NCBI RefSeq assembly: GCF_004364125.1
Contig: NZ_SNZV01000001.1
Location: 496,001 to 560,000 of the forward strand
Direction of reading: 5' to 3'
DNA length: 64,000 nt
DNA from: Sphingobacterium paludis
GTDB lineage: Bacteria > Bacteroidota > Bacteroidia > Sphingobacteriales > Sphingobacteriaceae
Positions within the stretch are counted from its first letter, which is position 1. Every line of letters begins with the position of its first letter. The notes beneath the pieces are model-generated. The model was not told the origin of the DNA. It ran no database searches and was given only the letters and a program-made list of their open reading frames with translations. Position numbers and translations under genes: made by a program. Positions 47,650 to 55,923 of the stretch are shown here, piece after piece.

Positions 47650-49203
47650 ATGAGAATACCTTTTGTTTTATCCATTTTTTTCATAACGCTATGGAGCATG
47701 CGTGGCAGCGAGGTTCGAGCGCAAAGTACAGCCATAGATAGTCTCTCTCATGCTGCCTATGCACAATCGTATAGCTGGCAGCAGCTTTACCATTTCGCGG
47801 TGCTGAACAAGGTATGGTTAAAGGACGAAGTGAAGAACAACTTTAATCGCCTAGATGCAGATGCTTATTTGGCAAAGGGAAACTGGATCGATGCACAAGG
47901 AGCGACGCAGCTGCGTGCGCTCGAACTAAGTACGCAAGGCAAAACAAATGTGGGAGGCTTTTCCGTATGGGGAAAATTTAACTACTATCGCGCGATGGAG
48001 GATAGTACCCGGTTAAGACACCAAACGCGTATGCATACAGACGCGCCTGTGTATTTCGGATCCCTCAAAAACAACTACTACGAGCGCAATATATACAGCA
48101 TGGAGGCTATTGTCCAATACTGTTTTGACCGGCAACGCTTGCCGATGACCGTCGGTGTGGACTATCGTGTAGGGAACCATTTTTCAAACAACGACCCTAG
48201 AGGCCGTGTAGCTGATTTTCAGTTTGATTTGTCTGCGGCAGTGGGGCGGGTATTTCCAAATGGAGATATACATGTAAATTTTTTATATGGCTATGGACGT
48301 GAGCGCGTAGGCGTTGGCTATAAAAACGATAAATACGCAAATAACACCGCTGATCCACTTTACATCAACTACTACATGAACGGGTTTGGTCGTGCGAAAG
48401 ATCAGGTTCGCGATATACGCTACAATGATGATTTTATCCGATATGGTACCGACTTCTTGTTCTCGCGTGAAGTCTTTACAGACCACAAGGTATTTGCAAA
48501 AGCTGGATGGCGTTACGAGCAGCAGTTTTTTAAATTTTATGACAGTTCGCCCTTAACCTATACGCCACTAAATAAGTACAAGCGAAATGCTTATGACTTG
48601 GATGTCTTGTTGAAAACGAGCGCTTCCGATGCAAGTCCGCGCGTGTATCGATTGCATGCGGGTGTTGTTGACGGACGGGACTATAATTACGAAATAGCAC
48701 AAAATAATTATGTGTACAGAAAGGAGACGTTGTTGCTCGAAGCTTCAGATCGGTTTAAAAATATAAGCATTAAAGCGGCACTTGGATACGAATCCACAGC
48801 TTCTGAAGATGGTTCTGTAGCCATTAGCTTAGCCTATAAAAGCCTTAAACCTGCTTTGGAGATCAATCAGCAAATACCATTGGCGGTAAAAGCAGCCATC
48901 ATTCCTCGCATCTGTCTTTCATATAATCATGTATTGGATTCCGAATTTTCGCTTCCATCGGTGTTTATACCAACGTTTACGCAGACGATCATGCAACATA
49001 ACCATCTTTATTACACAACATCATCATACCGGGTAGGGGCGGGCCTGGACTATCAGCTAAATAATGTGCAGTTCGGAAATGTGGTGCTCGGCGTGTATGC
49101 TGACTATTGGCAGCCCAGTACGAAAGTAAATGGTACCAATTATATTGCTATTCCCGGCGACGATCGCTTCCAGGCTGGCGTTAGGATAACCGCATTTTTT
49201 TAG
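47650..49203 (+). CDS. DUF6850-family outer-membrane beta-barrel protein
   Basis: A 517-residue exported protein with a signal peptide (IPFVLSIFFITLWSM) and a beta-barrel pattern throughout: alternating strands rich in Tyr and Phe, and the aromatic C-terminus FQAGVRITAFF. The phrase GGFSVWGKFNYYRAMEDSTRLRHQ and the position after DUF4876 support DUF6850. It may be a second outer-membrane component of the putative metal-uptake system. Start ATG at 47650 follows the hairpin by 17 bases. Confidence 0.83.
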   Translation: MRIPFVLSIFFITLWSMRGSEVRAQSTAIDSLSHAAYAQSYSWQQLYHFAVLNKVWLKDEVKNNFNRLDADAYLAKGNWIDAQGATQLRALELSTQGKTNVGGFSVWGKFNYYRAMEDSTRLRHQTRMHTDAPVYFGSLKNNYYERNIYSMEAIVQYCFDRQRLPMTVGVDYRVGNHFSNNDPRGRVADFQFDLSAAVGRVFPNGDIHVNFLYGYGRERVGVGYKNDKYANNTADPLYINYYMNGFGRAKDQVRDIRYNDDFIRYGTDFLFSREVFTDHKVFAKAGWRYEQQFFKFYDSSPLTYTPLNKYKRNAYDLDVLLKTSASDASPRVYRLHAGVVDGRDYNYEIAQNNYVYRKETLLLEASDRFKNISIKAALGYESTASEDGSVAISLAYKSLKPALEINQQIPLAVKAAIIPRICLSYNHVLDSEFSLPSVFIPTFTQTIMQHNHLYYTTSSYRVGAGLDYQLNNVQFGNVVLGVYADYWQPSTKVNGTNYIAIPGDDRFQAGVRITAFF

Positions 49204-49374
49204 TAAATCCTTTTGCCGCAACGGGAATGTACGCCGGTAATTGTACTCTTCGCGCTGTGGTTGGAAAACGTCCGGCCGCTATACATCTTTTAATTAGAAA
49301 GGTAATATAAAACCAATGTCCCTTGCTTATCGTTCCTTATCTATACGATCTATTGATAGTTAAATAATAACAGC

Positions 49375-50367
49375 ATGAGTAAGCAATGGATATTAAAAAA
49401 CAGGCCCGATGGGCTACCCAAAGACAGTGATTTTGAATTGAAGGAAGTTGAGCTGCCGGGATTGAAGCAAGGGGAGATTAAGGTAAGGAACAGCTATGTA
49501 TCTGTGGACCCGTATATGCGGCCGAAGATGAGTGCGAACGAAGATAGCTATACCGAGGCTTATGCATTGCATGGTGTCATCGATGGTCTGTCGTTTGGTG
49601 AAGTAGTCGAATCGGCATCTGATAGGTTTGAGAAAGGTGATCTTGTGATTAATTTTTCTGGATGGGTTGATGAAGCTGTCGTCAGTGAAGATAAGGTCAA
49701 GAAAGTAGATATGCGCGGGCTGCCCGAGGTATATTTCATGGGCATCTTAGGGATGACGGGCGCCACAGCATATTTTGGTTTGTTGCACGTTGCCCGTGCG
49801 CGGCCGGGGGAAACCGTATTTGTATCTGCCGCGGCTGGCGCAGTAGGATCTACGGTGGTGCAAATTGCCAAGGCGATGGGCATGCTGGTTATCGGATCTG
49901 CCGGCGGCCGGGAAAAGGTGGAATTCGTTAAAAGTCTAGGTGCAGATCATGTGATCGATTATAAAGATGAAACGCCCGTGCACGAGCAGCTGAAAGCTTT
50001 TGCGCCTGAAGGAATTGATGTCTACTTTGATAATGTAGGCGGCGATCATCTGGATGCTGCTTTTGGCAATGCCAAAGTGGACGCTTGTTTTGCCATATGT
50101 GGCATGATCTCGGGATACAACAAAGCAGAAAGCTTGAGTCTCTATAATTTTTCGCAGGTCATCGCAAAACGAATACGGCTCCGCGGATTTTTGTATAACG
50201 ACTTCGCGGCCAGCCTGCCCGAATTTGAATCGCAAATGGCGGTTTGGCTGAAAAAAGGGTTGATCAAGGAAAAGCATTCTGAAGTAAAAGGTATTGAAAA
50301 CGTCGTCGAAGCTTTCAAAGGTCTGTTTGAAGGCAACAACATTGGGAAGATGGTCGTGAAAATCTGA
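49375..50367 (+). CDS. NADP-dependent MDR-family oxidoreductase (CurA/leukotriene reductase type)
   Basis: A 330-residue medium-chain reductase without zinc ligands, which reduces activated double bonds with NADPH. The start (WILKNRPDGLPKDSDFELKE, then SVDPYMRPKM) and the nucleotide site AAAGAVGSTVVQIAKAMG identify the CurA/PTGR group. YFDNVGGDHLDAAF is the next signature. Substrate is unknown; curcumin reductase and alkenal reductase are named relatives. It stands 74 bases before the glutathione peroxidase gene on the same strand, and both fit oxidative or electrophile defence. Confidence 0.92.
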   Translation: MSKQWILKNRPDGLPKDSDFELKEVELPGLKQGEIKVRNSYVSVDPYMRPKMSANEDSYTEAYALHGVIDGLSFGEVVESASDRFEKGDLVINFSGWVDEAVVSEDKVKKVDMRGLPEVYFMGILGMTGATAYFGLLHVARARPGETVFVSAAAGAVGSTVVQIAKAMGMLVIGSAGGREKVEFVKSLGADHVIDYKDETPVHEQLKAFAPEGIDVYFDNVGGDHLDAAFGNAKVDACFAICGMISGYNKAESLSLYNFSQVIAKRIRLRGFLYNDFAASLPEFESQMAVWLKKGLIKEKHSEVKGIENVVEAFKGLFEGNNIGKMVVKI

Positions 50368-50458
50368 TTATTTGATGGCGCTCTGCGCCATATTTATAAA
50401 ATAAGTTGTCGTCGACAAGCGATCAATTATCGTATCTTTAATGCTTGTATCGTCAAGA

Positions 50459-50956
50459 ATGAAAGAAGCTTTATCATCATCATTTTATGATTTTTCCGCA
50501 AAATCTCCGGCTGGCAAAGAAATCGCTATGCGGGATTTCGAAGGGAAAGTCGTCCTTATTGTAAACACGGCCACGAAATGTGGCTTGGCTCCGCAGTTTG
50601 AGGGATTGGAAGCATTGTATCAGCAATATAAGGATCAAGGTCTCGTTGTGCTCGGTTTTCCATGTGATCAATTCGCCGGACAAGAACCAGAGACCAATGC
50701 AGCTATGGAAGAAACATGTAAAGTAAATCATGGCGTGACCTTTCGGCTTACCGAAAAATGTGCTGTAAATGGTGAGCACACACATCCAGTATTTAACTAC
50801 CTTAAAGGCAAACTACCAGGCATATTGGGTAACCGAATAAAATGGAATTTTACCAAATTTCTGGTCGATCGACACGGTAAGCCGGTCAAACGGTTTGCGC
50901 CGATTACCAAACCGGCGAAGTTAGAGAAGGATATTGTTGATTTACTGAATAAGTGA
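50459..50956 (+). CDS. Glutathione-peroxidase family, cysteine type
   Basis: A thiol peroxidase of about 165 residues. The peroxidatic cysteine is in NTATKCGLAPQFEGLE, the catalytic Gln in FPCDQFAGQEP, and the Trp-Asn pair in IKWNFTKFLVD. A further Cys in MEETCKVNHGVTF sits where 2-Cys enzymes keep the resolving cysteine, so thioredoxin is the likely reductant. The ATG at 50441 is in frame six codons earlier, but it directly abuts a -7-like TATCTTTA (50433-50440), so 50459 is preferred. The stop codon lies inside a long terminator stem. Confidence 0.92.
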   Translation: MKEALSSSFYDFSAKSPAGKEIAMRDFEGKVVLIVNTATKCGLAPQFEGLEALYQQYKDQGLVVLGFPCDQFAGQEPETNAAMEETCKVNHGVTFRLTEKCAVNGEHTHPVFNYLKGKLPGILGNRIKWNFTKFLVDRHGKPVKRFAPITKPAKLEKDIVDLLNK

Positions 50957-50990
50957 TTGCCCTGCTGTCGGTACAGCAAGGCAATCACTT
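50951..50990. terminator. Long hairpin overlapping the peroxidase stop codon
   Basis: Eighteen-base arms 50951-50968 and 50973-50990 pair with one mismatch and a four-base loop. It lies between convergent genes and includes the TGA of the peroxidase gene. No T-run follows. Confidence 0.65.
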
Positions 50991-51020
50991 GTTAAGGGTT
51001 CATATCTGTCAAGGAGAATC

Positions 51021-52232
51021 TCATGCGGTTTTCGTATCAGCCTCCGTGACCTTTTCCAGTTTGTAGACAAACTCGTCAAGCTTGGTTAGGGCATAAGAAG
51101 CTCCTTCCTGCAGTTCGAGTTCAGCTGCGGCGACTTTACCCAGATTAAGGACATGTGATCGATCTCCTCGATAGGAGAACCGGCACTCAAATTCATTGAC
51201 GATAACAACTTTAACCTTTCTGGTCCGGTTTGGAAATAGCGATTTGAAATCTTTCGTAATGCGTATTTGGTTCTTTTTGACGTCGTCCGCCGTAATTTTA
51301 TTGCCGCGCGATGGGAGCACAGCTTTCGTTGGCGTTTGGGGTTCCGGTTCTGCCGGCGCTGGAGGAGTAGCAGCGGACGATTTAACGATGATGTTTCGGA
51401 TGTAATAGAGTCTGTTGCGCGATTTTTCATTGGAGCGCTCATCGATTTCAAAGTCATCCTTTCTTGATTTAAACAAATGAGAGATCTTCTCAAACCCGTA
51501 ATTTCTCGCATCGAAATCTGGCTTTCTTTTCAAGATCAAGCTGCCTATCTCACCGAGAAATGCCCATCCATTTTCGTCGGCCGTGTCATCCACGGCATCC
51601 TTGAGCATAAGTAACGTGTCATCATCCAGCTCGCTGATGTCAAGCTCCTCGGGCTGAGCTGCTGGTTCGGCGCTCGCAAGATCGTTTCGCGTCGCAGCGA
51701 CCAAGCTATCTTCGGGCGATGGGGCTTCCGGTGCCGGCGTTTTAGGCGTTGTATGGTTATTCTTCTTTGGGGTTTTCTTTGCAGGGGCGACTTTCTCCAA
51801 AATCTCTACATAGATAAACTTATCGCAGGACGCAATAAACGGCTTTGGCGTTTTGCGCTCACCAATACCGATGACCAATTTGCCCGACTCCCGTAGGCGT
51901 GTGGCCAAGCGGGTAAAATCGCTATCGCTAGAAACGATACAAAATCCATCCACCCGATCAGAATGCAAGATATCCATCGCGTCGATAATTAATGCCGAGT
52001 CGGTGGAGTTTTTCCCTTGTGTATAACTGTATTGCTGGATGGGGGTTATGGCGTGTATAAGTAGGCTGTTTTTCCAGTTCTCCACGTATGGTCTTGTCCA
52101 ATCGCCATAGATCCTTTTGATGGTCGGAATTCCGTAGCGGTTTACCTCATTCAATATTTCCTCGATCTTCTTTGATGATACATTATCTGCATCGATCAGT
52201 ATTGCTATTTTTAAATCTTTTTGATTTGCCAT
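51021..52232 (-). CDS. NYN-domain ribonuclease-like protein with OST-HTH/LOTUS domain
   Basis: A 403-residue cytosolic protein. Residues about 5-145 form a PIN-like NYN domain with acidic residues in LIDADNVSSKKIEEIL, STDSALIIDAMDIL and IVSSDSDFTRLATRLRE, the pattern of a metal-dependent nuclease site. A Pro/Ala-rich linker follows, then an OST-HTH (LOTUS) RNA-binding domain near 198-275 (GWAFLGEIGSLILKRKPDFDARNYGF). The last 90 residues add a small beta-rich domain. LabA/DUF88 proteins with this pairing are widespread, and their RNA targets are largely unknown. It is a single gene. Confidence 0.9.
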   Translation of the reverse strand: MANQKDLKIAILIDADNVSSKKIEEILNEVNRYGIPTIKRIYGDWTRPYVENWKNSLLIHAITPIQQYSYTQGKNSTDSALIIDAMDILHSDRVDGFCIVSSDSDFTRLATRLRESGKLVIGIGERKTPKPFIASCDKFIYVEILEKVAPAKKTPKKNNHTTPKTPAPEAPSPEDSLVAATRNDLASAEPAAQPEELDISELDDDTLLMLKDAVDDTADENGWAFLGEIGSLILKRKPDFDARNYGFEKISHLFKSRKDDFEIDERSNEKSRNRLYYIRNIIVKSSAATPPAPAEPEPQTPTKAVLPSRGNKITADDVKKNQIRITKDFKSLFPNRTRKVKVVIVNEFECRFSYRGDRSHVLNLGKVAAAELELQEGASYALTKLDEFVYKLEKVTEADTKTA

Positions 52233-52318
52233 TATGCTCTTGTATGTAATACAATCTTTCCAGATTTCAATCCGGAATAGGACAAAATACGATATTCCCG
52301 ACGTGTTTGCAAGTGCTA

Positions 52319-52549
52319 CTATTCGGGCTTGGTAATCTGCATCAGCTCATCCTGACTGACGCTGACTACGCCCTGAACCTTTTTAAAATGAGCTATTGCT
52401 TTTTCGATCGATTTTGCTGTAGAAATTTGTATAGCCAGACCATGCAAGTTCTCGTAATCAAAAAGAAGTTTTGCATCATAGGCTTCCATAGCTTCGAGAA
52501 GCCTTTCTTTTCCTACCACAGGGTCGTAGTAGATAATTATATTGCTAAT
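52319..52549 (-). CDS. Small ferredoxin-like or I9-like protein with no standard start codon (unusual start or start-lost)
   Basis: The minus-strand frame reads SNIIIYYDPVVGKERLLEA, then AYDAKLLFDYENLHGLAIQI, then helix SIEKAIAHFKKVQGVVSVSQ. The order of strand, helix, two strands, helix and strand is a complete ferredoxin-like fold, similar to peptidase-inhibitor I9 domains. The only standard start is GTG at 52519, which would remove the first strand. Upstream, before an in-frame TAG, there are only ATT, ATA, ATC and ACG codons. ATT at 52549 would give a 76-residue protein. Either a rare ATT start is used, as in infC, or an ATG was lost and this is a pseudogene. Position downstream of the NYN gene's divergent side gives no functional hint. 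Confidence 0.5.
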   Translation of the reverse strand: MSNIIIYYDPVVGKERLLEAMEAYDAKLLFDYENLHGLAIQISTAKSIEKAIAHFKKVQGVVSVSQDELMQITKPE

Positions 52550-52741
52550 CGTTGTACTATACGGTAGCTAGCAGTCAAAAAACCTGCCAACACGTTTAGT
52601 CATCCTATCTTAACGGGCTTGTTTAAGACAGTTTTGCTAATCACCCAGCGTCTCTGGGATTCCTTACTAGGGGAGTTCGATGCGATACGAAACAATTGTG
52701 CGCGTACGGTTGTTATTTGGGAGACCAAAATTCTATAGCAG

Positions 52742-53803
52742 ATGAAGGAAAGCATTAAAAAACTTACGGTATTAGGTAGTTTCAATCAGGTATTGATCTT
52801 TTTAGTGCTTTTATTTACCATATTACATTTTGCAAAATCTTTTCTAGTGCCCATCGTAACCAGCGGATTATTTGCTATGCTACTGGTTCCTGTATGCCAC
52901 CGACTGGAGCATTGGGGCATGAAGCGCGGCTGGGCAGCGGTGTTGGTCGTGCTTGTCACGATGTTGATGATCGTCGGCGTGCTCTACGTTTTAGTGAAGG
53001 AACTTGTTGGTCTGGGCGGGGATTTAGTCATTATTGGCGATCGTGTCAGCGAGATGCTCGACCAGGGGCATGATTTTGTTTCGGATCGGTTTCATGTATC
53101 GAAGCTAAAGCAGAAGGAATACCTCAACAAACATATTGCGCAGTGGTCCAGCTCGGCGGGAAAAATGGTGGGTGGAGCCATTTTTTCCACCGTTTCCGTG
53201 TTAGGGAATATGCTGATCATTACCATCTACACCATTTTAATGTTGATCTACCGTATTCGTATCAAACGCTTCGTGTTTCAGCTGGTCAGTCAACACGCCG
53301 GATTTAATGAGGTGAGCCATGCCCGCAGCATCGTAGAAAAAATTACGAAGGTATCCAGTCTTTATGTAGGCGGCATATTTTTAGTTGTGCTTATCCTGTC
53401 CATCATTTACTTTGTTGGGCTTACCATTATTGGTGTAAATAACGCCCTATTTTTTGCTATTCTAGCGGCGTTGATTAACGTTATACCTTATATAGGCTCG
53501 GTGGCGGGCGGTGCTATTGTGGTGTTGTATACCTTGGTGACGGGGGATACGCTTACGTTGCCGATTGTGGTTGCCATCTTCTTTACTGCTGTGCAACAGC
53601 TGGATAGTTATGTGTTGACGCCGAAAATAACGGGCGGACAAGTGAAGTTGGGGCCCTTGTTTACGATTATGGTATTATTGTTAGGAGGGATGCTCTGGGG
53701 CGCGGCAGGTATGATTCTGTTTATTCCGCTGCTCGGAATTTTTAAAGTAATCTTTGATAATGTAGACCCGCTGAAACCTTACGGACATCTGATCGGTGAT
53801 TAA
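52742..53803 (+). CDS. AI-2E family (PerM-like) membrane permease
   Basis: A 353-residue inner-membrane protein with about seven or eight helices. The family layout is visible: two N-terminal helices, a periplasmic helical segment near 100-150, then IGVNNALFFAILAALINVIPYIG and VQQLDSYVLTPKITGGQVKLGPLF, the AI-2E transporter signature. Despite the name most members do not carry autoinducer-2; some are Na+/H+ antiporters. Substrate unknown. It ends directly next to the end of the convergent small membrane-protein gene. Confidence 0.9.
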   Translation: MKESIKKLTVLGSFNQVLIFLVLLFTILHFAKSFLVPIVTSGLFAMLLVPVCHRLEHWGMKRGWAAVLVVLVTMLMIVGVLYVLVKELVGLGGDLVIIGDRVSEMLDQGHDFVSDRFHVSKLKQKEYLNKHIAQWSSSAGKMVGGAIFSTVSVLGNMLIITIYTILMLIYRIRIKRFVFQLVSQHAGFNEVSHARSIVEKITKVSSLYVGGIFLVVLILSIIYFVGLTIIGVNNALFFAILAALINVIPYIGSVAGGAIVVLYTLVTGDTLTLPIVVAIFFTAVQQLDSYVLTPKITGGQVKLGPLFTIMVLLLGGMLWGAAGMILFIPLLGIFKVIFDNVDPLKPYGHLIGD

Positions 53804-54034
53804 TTAGGACTCGCTTTCTTCCCCTTTTTTGGCTGTCAGCTTTCTGTAGTATAGAATACATTTTATGACAAAGTAGCTCAGCGCCGTAAGCATAGCGATC
53901 AGGCCGATAGCGATGGAGATGTAATTGATCGAGACGGATGTAAATTTGTGCGCCAAGCCCATAAACGTAAGGTGTAGCCCACCGTAAAAAAACGCCGTGA
54001 ACATCAAAACCCGCTGTATGACTTTCCTCTTCAA
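53804..54034 (-). CDS. Small two-helix membrane protein, paralogue B, probable TTG start
   Basis: A 76-residue protein starting LKRKVIQRVLMFTAFFYGGL (initiator TTG read as Met), with two hydrophobic helices and the basic end CILYYRKLTAKKGEESES. It aligns from its first residues to the neighbouring 54253-54489 product (MERKVIQKLIKLFVLFYVGI), so the two are tandem paralogues. The frame stays open to 54316 with ATG at 54145, but a strong promoter whose -7 box is at 54125-54132 lies downstream of that ATG. The message should therefore start near 54118, and TTG at 54034 is the only start. Function unknown. Confidence 0.65.
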   Translation of the reverse strand: MKRKVIQRVLMFTAFFYGGLHLTFMGLAHKFTSVSINYISIAIGLIAMLTALSYFVIKCILYYRKLTAKKGEESES

Positions 54035-54124
54035 CCCTAAATAGCTTTGCGTGATAATAAAATATGCCTGAGATCCTTGCCCTTTGTTGTGATGGATTTC
54101 CGGTTTATAAACACCTGATTGAAC

Positions 54125-54155
54125 CAAAGATATTACATTCGACATCGCTTTGCAA
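54125..54155 (-). promoter_or_regulatory. Promoter of small membrane protein B
   Basis: Minus strand TTG (complement of 54153-54155), 20 bases, TATCTTTG (complement of 54125-54132), a full -33/-7 match. Predicted start near 54118 with an 84-base leader. Confidence 0.7.
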
Positions 54156-54252
54156 GAAATGTCGATGATTATCTGCATGAAAAAACCGTAATAAATTGAT
54201 GAACAACGGATCTTTCCCCCAAAAAATAATAAAGGGAGATGTGATACGTTGT

Positions 54253-54489
54253 CTATGGCAATCGTTGCGATGTTTGTGTTGATGCGGTCGTTAAACGGAG
54301 ATAGGTGATAACGCACTTGATCACGCAGTATGCGGTTGCGGTAAATATGAATAAGACCCCAAATATCAAGGATGAAAAATTAAACATATCTTCATCAAAT
54401 TTCGACTCCAGACCTAGCCCTACTAAATTGATCCCAACATAAAAAAGGACGAATAATTTAATGAGTTTTTGTATTACTTTTCTTTCCAT
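54253..54489 (-). CDS. Small two-helix membrane protein, paralogue A
   Basis: A 78-residue inner-membrane protein, MERKVIQKLIKLFVLFYVGI at the start, with a second helix FSSLIFGVLFIFTATAYCVI and a polar tail. It has the same length, helix spacing and CVIKC-type motif before the tail (VIKCVITYLRLT against VIKCILYYRKLT) as paralogue B downstream. I recognise no named family. Start ATG at 54489 is the first in frame and aligns with the paralogue. Confidence 0.7.
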   Translation of the reverse strand: MERKVIQKLIKLFVLFYVGINLVGLGLESKFDEDMFNFSSLIFGVLFIFTATAYCVIKCVITYLRLTTASTQTSQRLP

Positions 54490-54678
54490 CGTATTCAGTT
54501 TATCATGTGAAAAAAACGATTAGCAATTTTGATAGAGCGAAACTATACGTTTTTTTTATTGGCTACAAATCAAGCTTTTAAAATGTAGTTTTTCATTTAC
54601 ACTCGATTTTGCTAGTTGAACAATTACGCGCCGAAATCGTTTGTTGTAAAAGATAATCAGTCACTTAATACAACACAT

Positions 54679-54915
54679 ATGTGGTCGCAAGAAGGAGATA
54701 AATGGCTATACGCCAGCTTTCGGTTTTCAGATTTTTCAGAAGCTTTTGCATTCGTAACGCGCGTCGCGATGCTGGCAGAAAGACATCAGCATCATCCTAC
54801 CATTAAAAACACGTATAACAACGTCGAACTTTGGTTAAGCACGCACGATGCAGGGCATATCGTTACAGCGAAGGATACATTGCTTGCAGAAGCCATTACA
54901 AAATTAATCAACTAG
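54679..54915 (+). CDS. 4a-hydroxytetrahydrobiopterin dehydratase (pterin-carbinolamine dehydratase)
   Basis: A 78-residue enzyme that recycles the oxidised pterin cofactor of aromatic amino-acid hydroxylases. FRFSDFSEAFAFVTRVAMLAE, the active-site run RHQHHPTIKNTYNNVELWLS and THDAGHIVTAKD are all conserved. Bacteroidota members begin MW near this point, so the ATG at 54679 is chosen; a TTG at 54616 would add 21 unrelated residues. No hydroxylase gene is adjacent. Confidence 0.88.
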   Translation: MWSQEGDKWLYASFRFSDFSEAFAFVTRVAMLAERHQHHPTIKNTYNNVELWLSTHDAGHIVTAKDTLLAEAITKLIN

Positions 54916-54987
54916 TGTAGCCCTGGAAATGTTTTTTTTGGAATTGCTGGATCGGCAGTAGCGGTATTTTTGCGAAGACATTATGCA

Positions 54988-55053
54988 AAAAAAAAGGTTT
55001 TCAAACGGGGAGAATGAAAACCTTTAGCTAACCAATTATAAACCTAAATTATG
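54988..55053 (-). ncRNA. Candidate small RNA of about 66 nt
   Basis: On the minus strand a full promoter (next entry) should start transcription near 55053. The RNA begins CATAATTTAGGTTTATAATT, runs into a perfect hairpin (arms at 54996-55004 and 55017-55025, AAGGTTTTC with GAAAACCTT) and ends in nine U. There is no ORF. The core is shared with copies at 23976-23998 and, weakly, 55165-55200. Its complement, ending AACCTAAATTATG, looks like a translation-start leader, so pairing with start regions of mRNAs is a reasonable hypothesis. It lies between the ends of the PCD and OsmC genes. Confidence 0.6.
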
Positions 55054-55059
55054 ATGAGA

Positions 55060-55092
55060 CAAATATAGTGTATTTTATACACTAAGTGCAAA
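55060..55092 (-). promoter_or_regulatory. Small-RNA promoter with GTGTA-N5-TACAC operator
   Basis: Minus strand TTTG (complement of 55089-55092), 21 bases, TATATTTG (complement of 55060-55067). The spacer holds the palindrome TAGTGTAT-N3-ATACACTA (55066-55084), with core GTGTATTTTATACAC (55068-55082), one base different from the core in the pfkA promoter. Confidence 0.72.
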
Positions 55093-55132
55093 TTTATTTT
55101 CATTTTTTTTCTAGGCCTCCCTTATCCAATAC

Positions 55133-55200
55133 AAAAATCCCGGAATTTATGGTTCCGGGATTTTCAAGCTTTATTGTTAACCTAATTTATAAATAATGAA
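55133..55200 (-). repeat. Hairpin plus AACCTAA element, copy C
   Basis: A perfect stem (arms AAAATCCCGGAA and TTCCGGGATTTT, 55134-55145 and 55153-55164) is flanked by A5 and T4. Next to it 55174-55200 reads ATTGTTAACCTAATTTATAA then ATAATGA, a weaker version of the element at 23976 and 55031. On the minus strand it could terminate OsmC. No clear promoter of its own. Confidence 0.5.
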
Positions 55201-55310
55201 TCTTACATCGTACACGTCGAAGCGACACTAAAGGTCCTGTTACCCAAAAGTTGGTGCTGCGGACAAAAATCTTGATCCATTTTATTATACGATTTTTTGA
55301 TGCGTATCCG

Positions 55311-55724
55311 TTACGGATTTAAGGTCGCATTCAGCGTAATTTCAAAACTAAAAGCGCCACTTACCGGGCAATTTTCCTTTGCGCCTTTCGCAATTTGCTG
55401 AAATTGATCGTCCGTAATGTTAGGGACAGTTGCGGATAGCGTTAGCTCCGATTTTACAATTTTTCCGTTATCTAAGGAAATAACAGATTCCGTTTGCAGC
55501 TCTTCAGGAGTGAAGCCTGCTTCCGTCAAATCCAAGCTTAACTTCATGGTGAAACATCCGGCATGCGCAGCAGCCAGAAGCTCTTCCGGGTTGGTGCCAA
55601 TACCATCGGCAAATCGACTATTGAAAGAATATTGTGTCTCGTTTAGGACTGTACTTTGTGTGGTAAGGTGTCCCTGTCCTTCTTTTACGGTTCCGTTCCA
55701 AACGGCGGTTGCTTTACGTTTCAT
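55311..55724 (-). CDS. OsmC/Ohr-family peroxiredoxin-like protein
   Basis: A 137-residue thiol protein for organic-hydroperoxide defence. It begins MKRKATAVWNGTVKEGQGHL. The first active cysteine is in LLAAAHAGCFTMKLSLDLTE and the second in AKENCPVSGAFSFEITLNA, the OsmC pair. NSRFADGIGTNPEELLAAAHAGCF is family-typical. The frame is open further upstream to 55757, but the ATG at 55724 matches OsmC proteins. It is a single gene, upstream of the hairpin elements on the same strand. Confidence 0.93.
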   Translation of the reverse strand: MKRKATAVWNGTVKEGQGHLTTQSTVLNETQYSFNSRFADGIGTNPEELLAAAHAGCFTMKLSLDLTEAGFTPEELQTESVISLDNGKIVKSELTLSATVPNITDDQFQQIAKGAKENCPVSGAFSFEITLNATLNP

Positions 55725-55923
55725 AGAAATATAAATTTTGATTTGCCTGTAGAACAATCCAAATGAAAAATGGTGTGCGTGTTGTGCATAAAAAAATACC
55801 GTTGGCCTGTGCCATCCAACCTAAAATGGCTGTTGCGAATTGCCTTTTGCGTGTTGACATCGTGCTTTGCCATATTTATTATTATTTTTAAAGTAATTAC
55901 TAACGACAGACGTCTTACTGAAC

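Noticed and set aside
54616..54678. TTG start for the pterin dehydratase
   Set aside because: The added residues do not fit the family; members in this phylum begin with Met-Trp at 54679.
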